64,000 nucleotides of DNA from Arthrobacter sp. KBS0703. Lineage in GTDB: Bacteria; Actinomycetota; Actinomycetes; Actinomycetales; Micrococcaceae. Made by a program: the position numbers and the translations under genes. The notes beneath the pieces are model-generated. The model saw only the letters and a program-made list of their open reading frames with translations, did not search any database and was not told the DNA's origin. Shown one piece after another: positions 32,333-40,397 of this stretch (its first letter is position 1; every line of letters begins with the position of its first letter). The stretch covers positions 3,348,001 to 3,412,000 of the forward strand of contig NZ_MVDG02000001.1 of the NCBI RefSeq assembly GCF_002008315.2, written 5' to 3'.

Positions 32333-34582
32333 ATGACACCTGAGATTTCTTCTGCCCTGCCCTCGCTTGCCCGGATTTCCACCTTGGAAAATCAGGCAGC
32401 AGAACACCCACAAACCACTTCGAACGCGACGGCGATCGAAGCAGGGCTGCGTGACGCGCCCGGCTCCCCTCGCGGCTCTTCGGGATGGTCCTCGACCGAG
32501 CCCATGGACGGCGCAGTGCACGGCGCTTCCTCGGACGGGCCGGCGCGTCACAGCAGCACCAACCCCAGCGCGTCCTCCCCGGAGGACGCGCCCCTGGAAG
32601 ACGTGTCCCTGGAAGACACGTCGTTGGAAGACACTGTCGCCTTCTGGGAGACACAGGCACTCCGGCTCGCCTGGGAAACCGCACCGGAGAACGCCGGCGC
32701 GAACGGCGGCAAACCCTGGCACACTGCCCACCGGCGGGTGCCGGCGGACCTTGAGGCCGGCACCGGCCCGGACATCACCTGGTTCGAGGGCGGCAAACTC
32801 AACGTTGCCTACAATTGCGTGGACCGCCATGTTGCGGCCGGCCGCGGCGAGAAAGTGGCCCTGCACTTCGAAGGTGAGCCCGGTGACCGCCGCGCCATCA
32901 CCTACGCCGAACTGCAGCGGGAAGTGTCCAAGGCCGCCAACGCCCTCCTGGATCTGGGCATCACCAAGGGCGACCGCGTGGTCATCTATCTTCCGGTCAT
33001 CCCCGAAACCGTGATCATCACCCTTGCCGTGGCCCGCATCGGCGCCATCCATTCACTCGTCTTCGGCGGGTTCTCGGCCGAAGCCCTCAAGTTCCGGGTG
33101 GAGGACACCCGGGCCAAGCTCCTGGTCACCACGGACGGCCAGTTCCGCCGCGGCGTCGCGGTTCCCGTTAAGGACAACGCCGACGCCGCCGTCTCCGGCG
33201 ACAACGAGATCCAGCACGTCCTGGTGGTCAACCGAACCACTGCGTCGGAGCAGCTGGCGACCGTCCCGATCACCCCAGGCCGAGACGTGTGGTGGCATGA
33301 CGCCGTCGGGCAGGCCTCCGACGTCCACGAACCCGAGGCGTTCGACGCCGAAACTCCCCTGTTCATCATGTACACCTCCGGGACCACCGGGAAGCCGAAA
33401 GGCCTGGTGCACACCTCCGGCGGCTACCTGACGCAGGCCTCCTGGAGCTTCGAACACCTGTTCAGCAACCCGGACCCAGCGCTCCGCGACCGGGACGTGC
33501 ACTGGTGCACCGCTGACCTCGCCTGGGTCACCGCCCACACCTACGAGATCTACGGGCCGCTCTCCAACGGCGCCACCCAGGTGATCTTCGAAGGTACGCC
33601 CAACACGCCGCACCCGGGCCGGCATTTCGAGATCATCGAGCGCTACGGCGTCACGCAGTACTACACAGCGCCCACCCTGGTCCGCTCGCTCATGGGCTGG
33701 TTCCCCGACGGCGTCCCCGACACCTACGACCTCTCCTCCATCCGGATGCTCGGCACCGTGGGCGAAGCCGTCAACCCGGAAGCCTGGCGGTGGCTACGGC
33801 AGAACGTCGGCGCCGGCACCGCACCCGTGGTGGACACGTGGTGGCAGTCCGAGACCGGCGCCACCATCCTCTCCCCCGCCCCGACGGACACCGAGTTCAA
33901 GCCAGGCTGCGCGGCCCGCCCGCTGCCCGGCGTCAGCACCCGGATCGTGGACGACGCCGGCAAAACGGTTCCGCCGGGCGTGCAGGGCTTCATTGTGGTG
34001 GACAGACCCGGGCCTGCCATCGCGCGCACCGTCTGGGGCAACCCGCAGCGCTACTTCGATTCGTACTGGCGCAAGTACGCGGAGCAGGGCTGGTTCCTGG
34101 CCGGCGACGGCGCCAAGTACGACGCCGACGGCGACATCTGGATCCTCGGGCGGGTGGATGACACCCTCAACGTCTCCGGGCACCTGCTCTCCACCATCGA
34201 GATCGAGTCGGCCCTCGTCTCCCACCCCTCAGTGGTGGAGGCCGGCGTCTGTCCGGTGGCGGACCCCAAGACCGGCCACGCGATCGTGGCGTTTGTTGTG
34301 CTGAAGGGAGGGGTTACCTGCGAGGTGGCCTCCGAGCTCCGCAACCACGTCGCGACGGCGATCGGGCCGATCGCGAAGCCGCGGGACGTCGTCGTCGTCC
34401 CCGATGTGCCAAAGACCCGCAGCGGCAAGATCATGCGCCGGCTGCTCACCCAGCTTTTCGAGGGAACCGCCCTCGGCGACACCACGTCGCTCCAGAACGA
34501 ACCGGCGATCGCCGGAATCCAGGACGCGCTGCGCGACTATGCCGCAGCCGTCCCGGCCTCTCCCCCCAACGGACAGAAGTAA
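32333..34582 (+). CDS. acsA: Acetyl-CoA synthetase (AMP-forming)
   Basis: A 749-residue ANL-family ligase making acetyl-CoA from acetate, CoA and ATP. The P-loop is YTSGTTGKPKGLVHTSGG, the acetate-pocket Trp is in VDTWWQSETGA, the hinge is GRVDDTLNVSGHLLSTIEIE and the catalytic, acetylatable Lys is in KTRSGKIMRRLL. The family has about 650 residues; the extra ~95 N-terminal residues are low-complexity, with three LED repeats (PLEDVSLEDTSLEDT). ATG 32333 follows GGAG inside the riboswitch P1 stem. Leading a SAM-controlled sulfur operon, it may supply acetyl groups for O-acetylhomoserine. Confidence 0.9.
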   Translation: MTPEISSALPSLARISTLENQAAEHPQTTSNATAIEAGLRDAPGSPRGSSGWSSTEPMDGAVHGASSDGPARHSSTNPSASSPEDAPLEDVSLEDTSLEDTVAFWETQALRLAWETAPENAGANGGKPWHTAHRRVPADLEAGTGPDITWFEGGKLNVAYNCVDRHVAAGRGEKVALHFEGEPGDRRAITYAELQREVSKAANALLDLGITKGDRVVIYLPVIPETVIITLAVARIGAIHSLVFGGFSAEALKFRVEDTRAKLLVTTDGQFRRGVAVPVKDNADAAVSGDNEIQHVLVVNRTTASEQLATVPITPGRDVWWHDAVGQASDVHEPEAFDAETPLFIMYTSGTTGKPKGLVHTSGGYLTQASWSFEHLFSNPDPALRDRDVHWCTADLAWVTAHTYEIYGPLSNGATQVIFEGTPNTPHPGRHFEIIERYGVTQYYTAPTLVRSLMGWFPDGVPDTYDLSSIRMLGTVGEAVNPEAWRWLRQNVGAGTAPVVDTWWQSETGATILSPAPTDTEFKPGCAARPLPGVSTRIVDDAGKTVPPGVQGFIVVDRPGPAIARTVWGNPQRYFDSYWRKYAEQGWFLAGDGAKYDADGDIWILGRVDDTLNVSGHLLSTIEIESALVSHPSVVEAGVCPVADPKTGHAIVAFVVLKGGVTCEVASELRNHVATAIGPIAKPRDVVVVPDVPKTRSGKIMRRLLTQLFEGTALGDTTSLQNEPAIAGIQDALRDYAAAVPASPPNGQK

Positions 34583-34592
34583 AGGAATAACC

Positions 34593-35792
34593 ATGAACGA
34601 CATCAGCAACGTTGCCCGTCTTTCCGAGCCGCTCAAGTTCGCCTACTGGGTCCCCAATGTTTCCGGCGGCCTGGTGGTCTCCACCATCGAACAGCGCACC
34701 GGCTGGGACTTCGACTACAACAAGAAGCTGGCCCGGATCGCCGAGGACTCCGGCTTCGAATACGCCCTGACGCAGACCCGCTACGCCGCCTCCTACGGTG
34801 CCGACAAGCAGCACGAGGCCACGTCCTTCAGCCTCGCCCTCCTGGCGGCCACCGAGCGCCTCAAGGTCATCTCCGCCGTCCACCCCGGCATGTGGCACCC
34901 CGGCGTGCTGGCCAAGTACATCATCACCGCGGACCACATCTCCAACGGCCGGGCCGCCGTCAACATCGTCTCCGGCTGGCTCAAGAACGAGTTCACCAGC
35001 TTCGGCCTCGAATGGCTGGAGCACGACGAACGCTACGTCCGCACGGAGGAGTTCATCAGGGTCCTGCGGGGCCTCTGGACCGAGCAGGAATACAGCCAGT
35101 CCGGCAAGTACTACAACATCACGGACTTCACGCTGAACCCGGCGCCCGTGGACGTTCCCGGCCGCGCGCACCCGGAGATCTTCTTCGGCGGCAACTCCAC
35201 CGCGGCCCAGGCCACCGCCGGCCGCGTGGCTGACTGGTACTTCTCCAACGGCAAGGACCTGGAGGGCTTCAAGGAGAACATCGCAGGCGTGGTGGCAGCG
35301 TCCGGCGAGTCACAGCGCGGCACTGAGGGACGGCTTGCCGCACCCCGTTTCGGCCTCAATGGCTTCGTGATCGCGCGCGACTCCGCAAAAGAGGCCCGCG
35401 ACACCCTCCGCGAGATCGTGGAGAAGGCGCACAAGCCCGCAGTCCAGGGCTTCCGCGACGCCGTGCAGGAAGCCGGGGCGTCCACGAAGGACGGCAAGGG
35501 CATGTGGGCCGACTCGAGCTTCGAGGACCTGGTGCAGTACAACGACGGCTTCAAGACGCAGCTCATCGGCACGCCGGAACAGATCGCGGAGCGGATCGTG
35601 GAGTTCAAGAAGATCGGCGTGAACCTGTTCCTCACCGGCTACCTGCACTTCCAGGAGGAAGTCGCCGCGTTCGGCCAGGACATCCTGCCGATCGTCCGTG
35701 AACTCGAGGCGGACCTGGCCCGCAAGAACGGCACGGAGCTGGACCTGTCCGGGACGCCGGTTGCCGCAGCCGCTGAGTCGGTGGCTGTCTGA
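34593..35792 (+). CDS. sfnG: Dimethylsulfone monooxygenase-like LLM flavoprotein
   Basis: A 399-residue FMNH2-dependent luciferase-like monooxygenase closest in pattern to SfnG: PLKFAYWVPNVSGGLVVSTI, GFEYALTQTRYAASYG, VISAVHPGMWHPGVLAKYI, NGRAAVNIVSGWLKNEF, HPEIFFGGNSTAAQATAGRV and the C-terminal GYLHFQEEVAAFGQDILPIV. SfnG turns dimethylsulfone into methanesulfinate, a sulfur-scavenging step; SsuD (alkanesulfonates) is the nearest alternative. The start has AAAGGAA upstream and lies 10 nt after acsA; its stop overlaps metY by 1 nt. Downstream of the SAM riboswitch. Confidence 0.85.
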   Translation: MNDISNVARLSEPLKFAYWVPNVSGGLVVSTIEQRTGWDFDYNKKLARIAEDSGFEYALTQTRYAASYGADKQHEATSFSLALLAATERLKVISAVHPGMWHPGVLAKYIITADHISNGRAAVNIVSGWLKNEFTSFGLEWLEHDERYVRTEEFIRVLRGLWTEQEYSQSGKYYNITDFTLNPAPVDVPGRAHPEIFFGGNSTAAQATAGRVADWYFSNGKDLEGFKENIAGVVAASGESQRGTEGRLAAPRFGLNGFVIARDSAKEARDTLREIVEKAHKPAVQGFRDAVQEAGASTKDGKGMWADSSFEDLVQYNDGFKTQLIGTPEQIAERIVEFKKIGVNLFLTGYLHFQEEVAAFGQDILPIVRELEADLARKNGTELDLSGTPVAAAAESVAV

Positions 35793-37174
35793 TGGCCGAC
35801 CGCAAGTTCGGTTTCCGCACCCGCGCCCTGCACGCCGGCGGCACCCCCGACGCCGAGCACGGCGCCCGCGCGGTGCCCATCTACCAGACCACGTCTTTCG
35901 TGTTCAAGGACACCCAGGACGCCGCCAACCTCTTCGCCCTGCAGAAGTACGGCAACATCTACTCGCGCATCGGCAACCCCACCGTGGCGGCGTTCGAGGA
36001 ACGCATCGCCTCGCTTGAGGGCGGCATCGGCGCGGTCGCAACGTCGTCGGGCATGGCCGCGGAATTCATCACCTTCGCCGCGCTCACCCAGGCCGGCGAC
36101 CACATCGTGGCTGCCTCCCAGCTCTACGGCGGAACCGTCACCCAACTGGATGTCACCCTGCGCCGCTTCGGCGTCGACACCACGTTCGTTCCCGGCACCG
36201 ACCCCGCCGACTACGCGGCCGCCGTCCGGGAGAACACCAAGGCGATCTTCGTCGAGGTGGTGGCCAACCCGTCGTCGGAGGTCCAGGACCTTGAGGGCCT
36301 GGCGAAGGTGGCGCACGACGCCGGCATCCCCCTGGTCGTGGACGCCACCTTGAGCACGCCGTACCTCGTGCGGCCGATCGAACACGGCGCGGACATCGTG
36401 ATCCATTCCGCCACCAAGTTCCTGGGCGGACACGGCACAACGCTGGGCGGCGTGATCGTGGAGAGCGGCCGGTTCAACTGGGGCAACGGCAAGTTCCCCA
36501 CCATGACCGAGCCGGTGGCCTCCTACGGCAACGTCTCCTGGTGGGGCAACTTCGGCGAGTACGGCTTCCTCACCAAGCTGCGCTGCGAGCAGTTGCGCGA
36601 CATCGGGCCGGCCCTTTCGCCGCTGTCTGCCTTCCAGCTGCTGCAGGGGGTGGAAACCCTCCCGCAGCGCCTGGACGAGCACCTGAAGAACGCCAAGGCC
36701 GTCGCTGAGTGGCTCGAGGCGGATGAGCGCGTGGCCTACGTGAATTTCTCCGGGCTGCCGTCCCACCCGCACTTTGAGCGGGCGCAGAAGTATTTGCCGC
36801 TGGGTCCCGGCTCGGTGTTCTCCTTCGGGGTGAAGGGCGGCCGTGCGGCGGGACAGAAGTTCATCGAGTCCCTGCAGCTCGCCTCGCACCTGGCCAACGT
36901 AGGCGACTCCCGGACCCTGGTGATCCACCCCGGCTCCACCACGCACCAGCAGCTCAGTCCCGTGCAGCTCGAGTCTGCAGGTGTCCCGGAGGACCTGGTC
37001 CGCATCTCGGTGGGCCTCGAGGACATCGACGACATCCTGTGGGACCTGGACCAGGCCCTGGACGCGGCGTCGGCACCGGTGGTCGAGACTGCAGAGACCC
37101 TGGTTTCGGCAGGCTCGCCCAGCGGCGAGGCAACCACCGAAGCCGACACCTGCACGATTGGAGCACGGGCATGA
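35792..37174 (+). CDS. metY: O-acetylhomoserine sulfhydrylase
   Basis: A 460-residue PLP enzyme of the Cys/Met metabolism family that condenses O-acetylhomoserine with sulfide (or methanethiol) to homocysteine (or methionine). Signatures: FRTRALHAGGTPDAEHGARA, VPIYQTTSFVFKDTQDAANL, FGLQKY-type site as FALQKYGNIYSRIGNPT, SSGMAAEF and the PLP Lys in HSATKFLGGHGTTLGG; the C-terminal VGLEDIDDILWDLDQAL is typical. The last ~25 residues are extra. It overlaps sfnG at its start and the CoA-binding gene at its stop (ATGA). Confidence 0.93.
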   Translation: MADRKFGFRTRALHAGGTPDAEHGARAVPIYQTTSFVFKDTQDAANLFALQKYGNIYSRIGNPTVAAFEERIASLEGGIGAVATSSGMAAEFITFAALTQAGDHIVAASQLYGGTVTQLDVTLRRFGVDTTFVPGTDPADYAAAVRENTKAIFVEVVANPSSEVQDLEGLAKVAHDAGIPLVVDATLSTPYLVRPIEHGADIVIHSATKFLGGHGTTLGGVIVESGRFNWGNGKFPTMTEPVASYGNVSWWGNFGEYGFLTKLRCEQLRDIGPALSPLSAFQLLQGVETLPQRLDEHLKNAKAVAEWLEADERVAYVNFSGLPSHPHFERAQKYLPLGPGSVFSFGVKGGRAAGQKFIESLQLASHLANVGDSRTLVIHPGSTTHQQLSPVQLESAGVPEDLVRISVGLEDIDDILWDLDQALDAASAPVVETAETLVSAGSPSGEATTEADTCTIGARA

Positions 37175-37665
37175 GCACGACGGACCGCACCTGGGAAGGC
37201 CCCACAGCTCCGGAGCGCCTGAACCTGCTCCGGCAGGCGAAGTCCATTGCGATCGTGGGCGCCTCCGACAAGCCGTCCCGGGCCAGCTACTTTGTGGCCA
37301 CGTACCTGCAGTCGTCCACGCGCTACAAGGTGTACTTCGTGAACCCGGTGGTGAAGGAAATCCTGGGCCAGCCGACGTACGCCTCGCTGGCGGACCTGCC
37401 GGAGAGCCCGGACATCGTGGACGTCTTCCGCAAGCACGACGACCTGCCGGGCGTCCTGGGCGAAGCCATCGCTGCCGGCGCCAGGACGCTGTGGCTGCAG
37501 CTGGGTTCGTGGCATGAGGACGTGGCGAAGGAAGCGGAAGCCGCCGGTCTCGACGTCGTCATGGACCGCTGCGTCAAGATCGAGCATGCACGCTTCCACG
37601 GCGGCCTTCACCTGGCCGGCTTCGACACCGGCGTGATCTCCTCGAAGCGGCAGGTGCTGGCGTAG
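37171..37665 (+). CDS. CoA-binding-domain protein (YccU-like) 2
   Basis: A 164-residue Rossmann protein: AKSIAIVGASDKPSRASYFV, YKVYFVNPVVKEILGQPTYA, PDIVDVFRKHDDLPGVLGEA, ARTLWLQLGSWHEDVAKEAE and GLDVVMDRCVKIEHARFHGG with the conserved Cys. Paralogue of 31621-32046. The start overlaps metY (ATGA), making it the last gene of the SAM-riboswitch operon. Its linkage to metY suggests a role with CoA or sulfur intermediates, by inference only. Confidence 0.85.
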   Translation: MSTTDRTWEGPTAPERLNLLRQAKSIAIVGASDKPSRASYFVATYLQSSTRYKVYFVNPVVKEILGQPTYASLADLPESPDIVDVFRKHDDLPGVLGEAIAAGARTLWLQLGSWHEDVAKEAEAAGLDVVMDRCVKIEHARFHGGLHLAGFDTGVISSKRQVLA

Positions 37666-37742
37666 CCGTACCGCTCACGCGGGCCCTCGGCGGATGGCGG
37701 GCCTCAACGGCAGCTGAAACCGCCGGAGGCAAGAAAGGAAGT

Positions 37743-37822
37743 GCCGGGCTGGAACCTGATGGGGGACACATTCCAGCCCGGCCTTTCACCTACGTAATCG
37801 TCGGGACCGGCCCGGAGGTTAC
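37743..37822 (-). promoter_or_regulatory. Orphan copy of ECF-type promoter plus hairpin module (A)
   Basis: On the minus strand GTAACC (37822-37817), a 16-nt spacer and CGATTA (37800-37795) are followed by a perfect 12-bp hairpin (GCCGGGCTGGAA arms at 37743-37754 and 37771-37782). The whole segment closely matches the leader of the gene at 39275-39824 (module B). No start codon with ribosome-binding site follows it, so it heads no gene that I can see; the hairpin may instead terminate flanking transcripts. Confidence 0.45.
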
Positions 37823-37875
37823 GCCACTTCGAAAAAACGTTGAAACTTTTTCCTGCCCCGTTTCCCGAGCCGGAA

Positions 37876-38642
37876 TCAGGGGTTCAGGGCTTCCCTGGCA
37901 CGGGGCCCGGGACGCTCCCCGGAAGAGTTGGGAGCAGCGGAAGCAGGCTGTGCAGGGGCCTCGAACCGGCGCCGGGCTGTGCCGGACCTGTCTCTTATAC
38001 ACATCTAGATGTGCCGGACCGGGCGCCGCGGGCAGTTGCCGGCACGGGCGTCGGCCGCAGCGGCGCCACCGGAGTTTGGGCCTGTTTTCCACCGGGAGCA
38101 GACGCCGCATTGCCGGGCGTCGGCCTGGCAGACGCCGGCCTCGCAGATGCAGCCGCTTGAGGACGGGCAGACTTTACCGCCGCGGCTGATCCTGACGGTG
38201 TTGCCGAGGGAGACGGCGTCACGGCCGCTGATGGCGCCCCGGGCGGGACCGATGCGTCAGGAGCCGAAGCCGGCGCATCCGTGGTCGCCGCGGGGGCTTG
38301 GCTGGCCGGCTCGAGGATCTTCACCACGGCATGGCTGACGCTGAGGCGGAAGTCCTCGCCGGAGGCAGCAACGGCGCCGGCGCCAAGGCCCATGGCCCCG
38401 ACCACAGCGGCGCCGACTACGACGCCCATCCGGCGTTTCCGGTTGCGGCGGCGGACGTCCAGGAGCGTAACGCCGGGGGTCAGCAGGGCCTGGAGGTCCG
38501 CGCGCGGTTCAGGGGGGCCGTCCAGGGCGAACGCGCGCAAATCTTCCAGCGACCTGCGTAGGTCCGTGTCCTCTTCGAACCCGGAATCCTGGAGGATCGC
38601 CTGGATATCCCCTTCTTCCCGGCCTGTGGGCGAGACACTCAT
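37876..38642 (-). CDS. Membrane protein partner of ECF sigma factor, broken by adapter
   Basis: The N-terminal cytosolic part (EEDTDLRRSLEDLRAFALDG, PEPRADLQALL) looks like a short sigma-binding region. A basic stretch (RRRNRKRR) and one membrane helix (MGVVVGAAVVGAMGLGAGAVAA, about residues 72-93) follow, then an extracytoplasmic Ala/Pro/Ser-rich tail. As printed it stops in adapter sequence at 37995. Removing 32 nt (37978-38009) restores the frame and adds FEAPAQPASAAPNSSGERPG ... EALNP with a stop at 37876. Its start overlaps the sigma gene stop (ATGA). Likely anti-sigma factor, by position and layout. Confidence 0.75.
37988..38013. other. Truncated Nextera/Tn5 adapter artefact
   Basis: CTGTCTCTTATACACATCT (37988-38006) followed by only AGATGTG (38007-38013). 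The 11-bp text TGTGCCGGACC occurs on both sides (37978-37988 and 38010-38020), so assembly joined through this short repeat. Excising one repeat copy plus the adapter (32 nt) restores the reading frame of the overlapping gene. Confidence 0.95.
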
Positions 38643-39187
38643 GATGGTGTGTAGTCCTTTTCCTTAACGAGTTCGCGCAGGGCTATTAGTCCGCGGCGCT
38701 GGAGCTGCTTGATCGCGCCCGGGGTCTTGTTCATGATGCCGGCCACCTGTTCGACGGAGAGGTCCGCGACGATCCGCAGTACCAGGACTTCACGCTGCTC
38801 GTCGTTGAGCATGGCCAGGGTGGAGGACATACCGCCCAGCGAGCCGAGGACCTCGTCTTCGGCGGAGCTGGAATACCGTTCGTCAGCCAGGGGATCGTAT
38901 TCGGTCAGCTGGGGTGCTCTGGCGTACCGGCGCCGGTGGTCGACGAGCCGGGCATGGGCCACCGAGAAAATGAAGGTCCGCAGGCCCGAGTGACCGCCTT
39001 TGACGCCAACGAGTTTGGGCAGGACATCAACGAAGACGTCCTGTGTGAGGGCTTCGGCGTCGTCAACGCCGCGGGCCCGGAAATAACCGAGCACGGCAGG
39101 GGAAATAATGCTGTAGACGGCGCTGAAACCTGAAGGATCGCCAGCCAACGCGGCTGCCAATTCGTCATCGGTCAGCTGAACTGCCAA
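38639..39187 (-). CDS. ECF RNA polymerase sigma factor
   Basis: A 182-residue extracytoplasmic-function sigma factor. Region 2 is YFRARGVDDAEALTQDVFVD with LRTFIFSVAHARLVDHRRRY; region 4 is MLNDEQREVLVLRIVADLSV and EQVAGIMNKTPGAIKQLQRR. The linker is acidic (DERYSSSAEDEVLGSLGG). Its stop overlaps the membrane protein gene at 37876-38642 (ATGA), the usual layout of sigma and anti-sigma. Likely target: the duplicated GTAACC-N16-CGATTA elements nearby (modules A and B). Inducing signal unknown, presumably an envelope signal. Confidence 0.92.
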   Translation of the reverse strand: MAVQLTDDELAAALAGDPSGFSAVYSIISPAVLGYFRARGVDDAEALTQDVFVDVLPKLVGVKGGHSGLRTFIFSVAHARLVDHRRRYARAPQLTEYDPLADERYSSSAEDEVLGSLGGMSSTLAMLNDEQREVLVLRIVADLSVEQVAGIMNKTPGAIKQLQRRGLIALRELVKEKDYTPS

Positions 39188-39274
39188 GGAGCTGTCCTTC
39201 CCTTACGGCGAGTGTGCGGCGGTAGTAAGCCTAGCCGCCGCACACCTTGTGGCCCTATTCGGGAAAGTCCGTGC

Positions 39275-39824
39275 CTACTTGCCGAGCTTGGGCAGGTCTG
39301 CAGACGGAACAGCCGGCGCAGCCGGGGTTGCCGGTACAGCCGGGACGGCCGGGGTTGCCGGCACAGCCGGGACGCGCGCGCTACCCGGAACGGCGGGAAC
39401 TGCCGGCGTGGCCGGCACAGCCCTGTCTCTGGGTGGCCGGAACGCCGGCGACACCCGGAACCGCAGGCGTGGCGGGGACTGCCGGAACAGCGGGCGTGGC
39501 GGGAACAGCCGGAACACCGGCGGCCGCGTCAACCTTGGCGGCGGCGGAGCCGTGCTCGGCCGAGACCTTGGCCTTGCCGGAAACCTCGGCGCCCTTGACC
39601 GCAGGGGCCTTGACCGCAGGGGTCTTGACGGAGGGGGAAGCCGGAACGGCGGGCACAGCCGGGAGCTCGGGGGTAGCGGGGACGGCGGGCGTAGCTGGGG
39701 TCACCTCTGCATGCTGTGAGCCGGAGACCTGGGCCGCGTGGGCCAGTCCGATGCCCGAGAATCCTCCGACAGCGATGATGGCGGCTCCGACAGCAATCCT
39801 GGTGGTCTTGCTAACACTCTTCAT
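39275..39824 (-). CDS. Secreted Ala/Pro/Val-repeat protein, frame broken by adapter remnant
   Basis: Starts MKSVSKTTRIAVGAAIIAVG with a signal peptide ending near AHAAQ, then a low-complexity protein of (VPATPAVPA)n repeats with a central KTPAVKAPAVKGAEVSGKAK segment. At 39423-39430 the 8 nt CTGTCTCT match the start of the Nextera mosaic end. Before them the frame runs to 39381, after them the matching repeat frame (AVPATPAVPAVPGSARVPAV ... SADLPKLGK) runs to a stop at 39275. One gene is therefore inferred. ATG 39824 has AGGATG upstream. An ECF-type promoter module precedes it. Probably a wall or surface protein. Confidence 0.7.
39423..39430. other. Probable 8-nt adapter remnant causing a frameshift
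   Basis: CTGTCTCT equals the first 8 nt of the Tn5 mosaic end and interrupts an otherwise regular repeat. Replacing it by a single base restores the ATPAVPATPAVP pattern across the junction. Confidence 0.75.
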
Positions 39825-39854
39825 AAGAAAAAAACATCCTTTGGTTGGTTGAAG

Positions 39855-39934
39855 GCCGGGCTGGAGGCTGATGGGGACAACCACCGGCCCGGCGCTTACA
39901 CAGAGGTAATCGAACCGCCGGGGCCTGAGGTTAC
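39855..39934 (-). promoter_or_regulatory. ECF-type promoter and 5' UTR hairpin (module B)
   Basis: On the minus strand GTAACC (39934-39929), 16 nt, CGATTA (39912-39907), then a GCCGGGC-type hairpin (39855-39893) ending 30 nt before ATG 39824. About 80 nt align with module A at 37743-37822. Two copies with the same spacing strongly suggest a shared regulator, probably the adjacent ECF sigma factor. Confidence 0.55.
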
Positions 39935-40082
39935 GCGTCCGCCGGAATTCCTTTTCGGCGGAAGTCCCCTTAGGACGGGGTGGCGTGCCGCGGCGGAGGC
40001 CCCGCTCACAGGGAGTCAAGGTCACGTCAGGGGCCCGCGGCGGCTAGGGTCGCCCACGGCAACTAGGGGTGCCCGTGGAAGG

Positions 40083-40265
40083 TCAGAACAGGCGCAGCTG
40101 CCCGCCGGGAACGCCGTCAACGCCGGCCTCGGGCAGCATCTGGACCAGTGCGTGCACGCTGCGCACATCACCCAGGTCCATCAGCAGTTCGTCGATGCGC
40201 GTCTGGCCGTCCAGCACCGGAACCACAGTCAGGCATTCACTGTCATCGATGCTGAGATTTCCCAC
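40083..40265 (-). CDS. Small acidic hypothetical protein
   Basis: A 60-residue acidic protein (SIDDSECLTVVPVLDGQTRI, DELLMDLGDVRSVHALVQML). Codon choice is the GC-rich pattern of neighbouring genes (many CTG, GGC, GAC), and GGTGGGAA lies directly before ATG 40265. It follows purA in the same direction, 130 bp downstream. No family recognised, no membrane segment. Confidence 0.5.
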   Translation of the reverse strand: MGNLSIDDSECLTVVPVLDGQTRIDELLMDLGDVRSVHALVQMLPEAGVDGVPGGQLRLF

Positions 40266-40397
40266 CTGAGTGAGCTTAGGGCAGAGCGCCGACAGCCGGG
40301 GACCGACACTCCGCCCGTTGCCGGCAACGACCGCGGCGGGCCGCCTCCGAGAGGTGACCCGCCGCCGTCGGAACCGCCGAGGATGTGGCCGGGAGCG

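Noticed and set aside
39280..39540. Regular short repeats resembling a CRISPR array or minisatellite
   Set aside because: They are in-frame VPATPAVPA coding repeats without unique spacers and with amino-acid periodicity.
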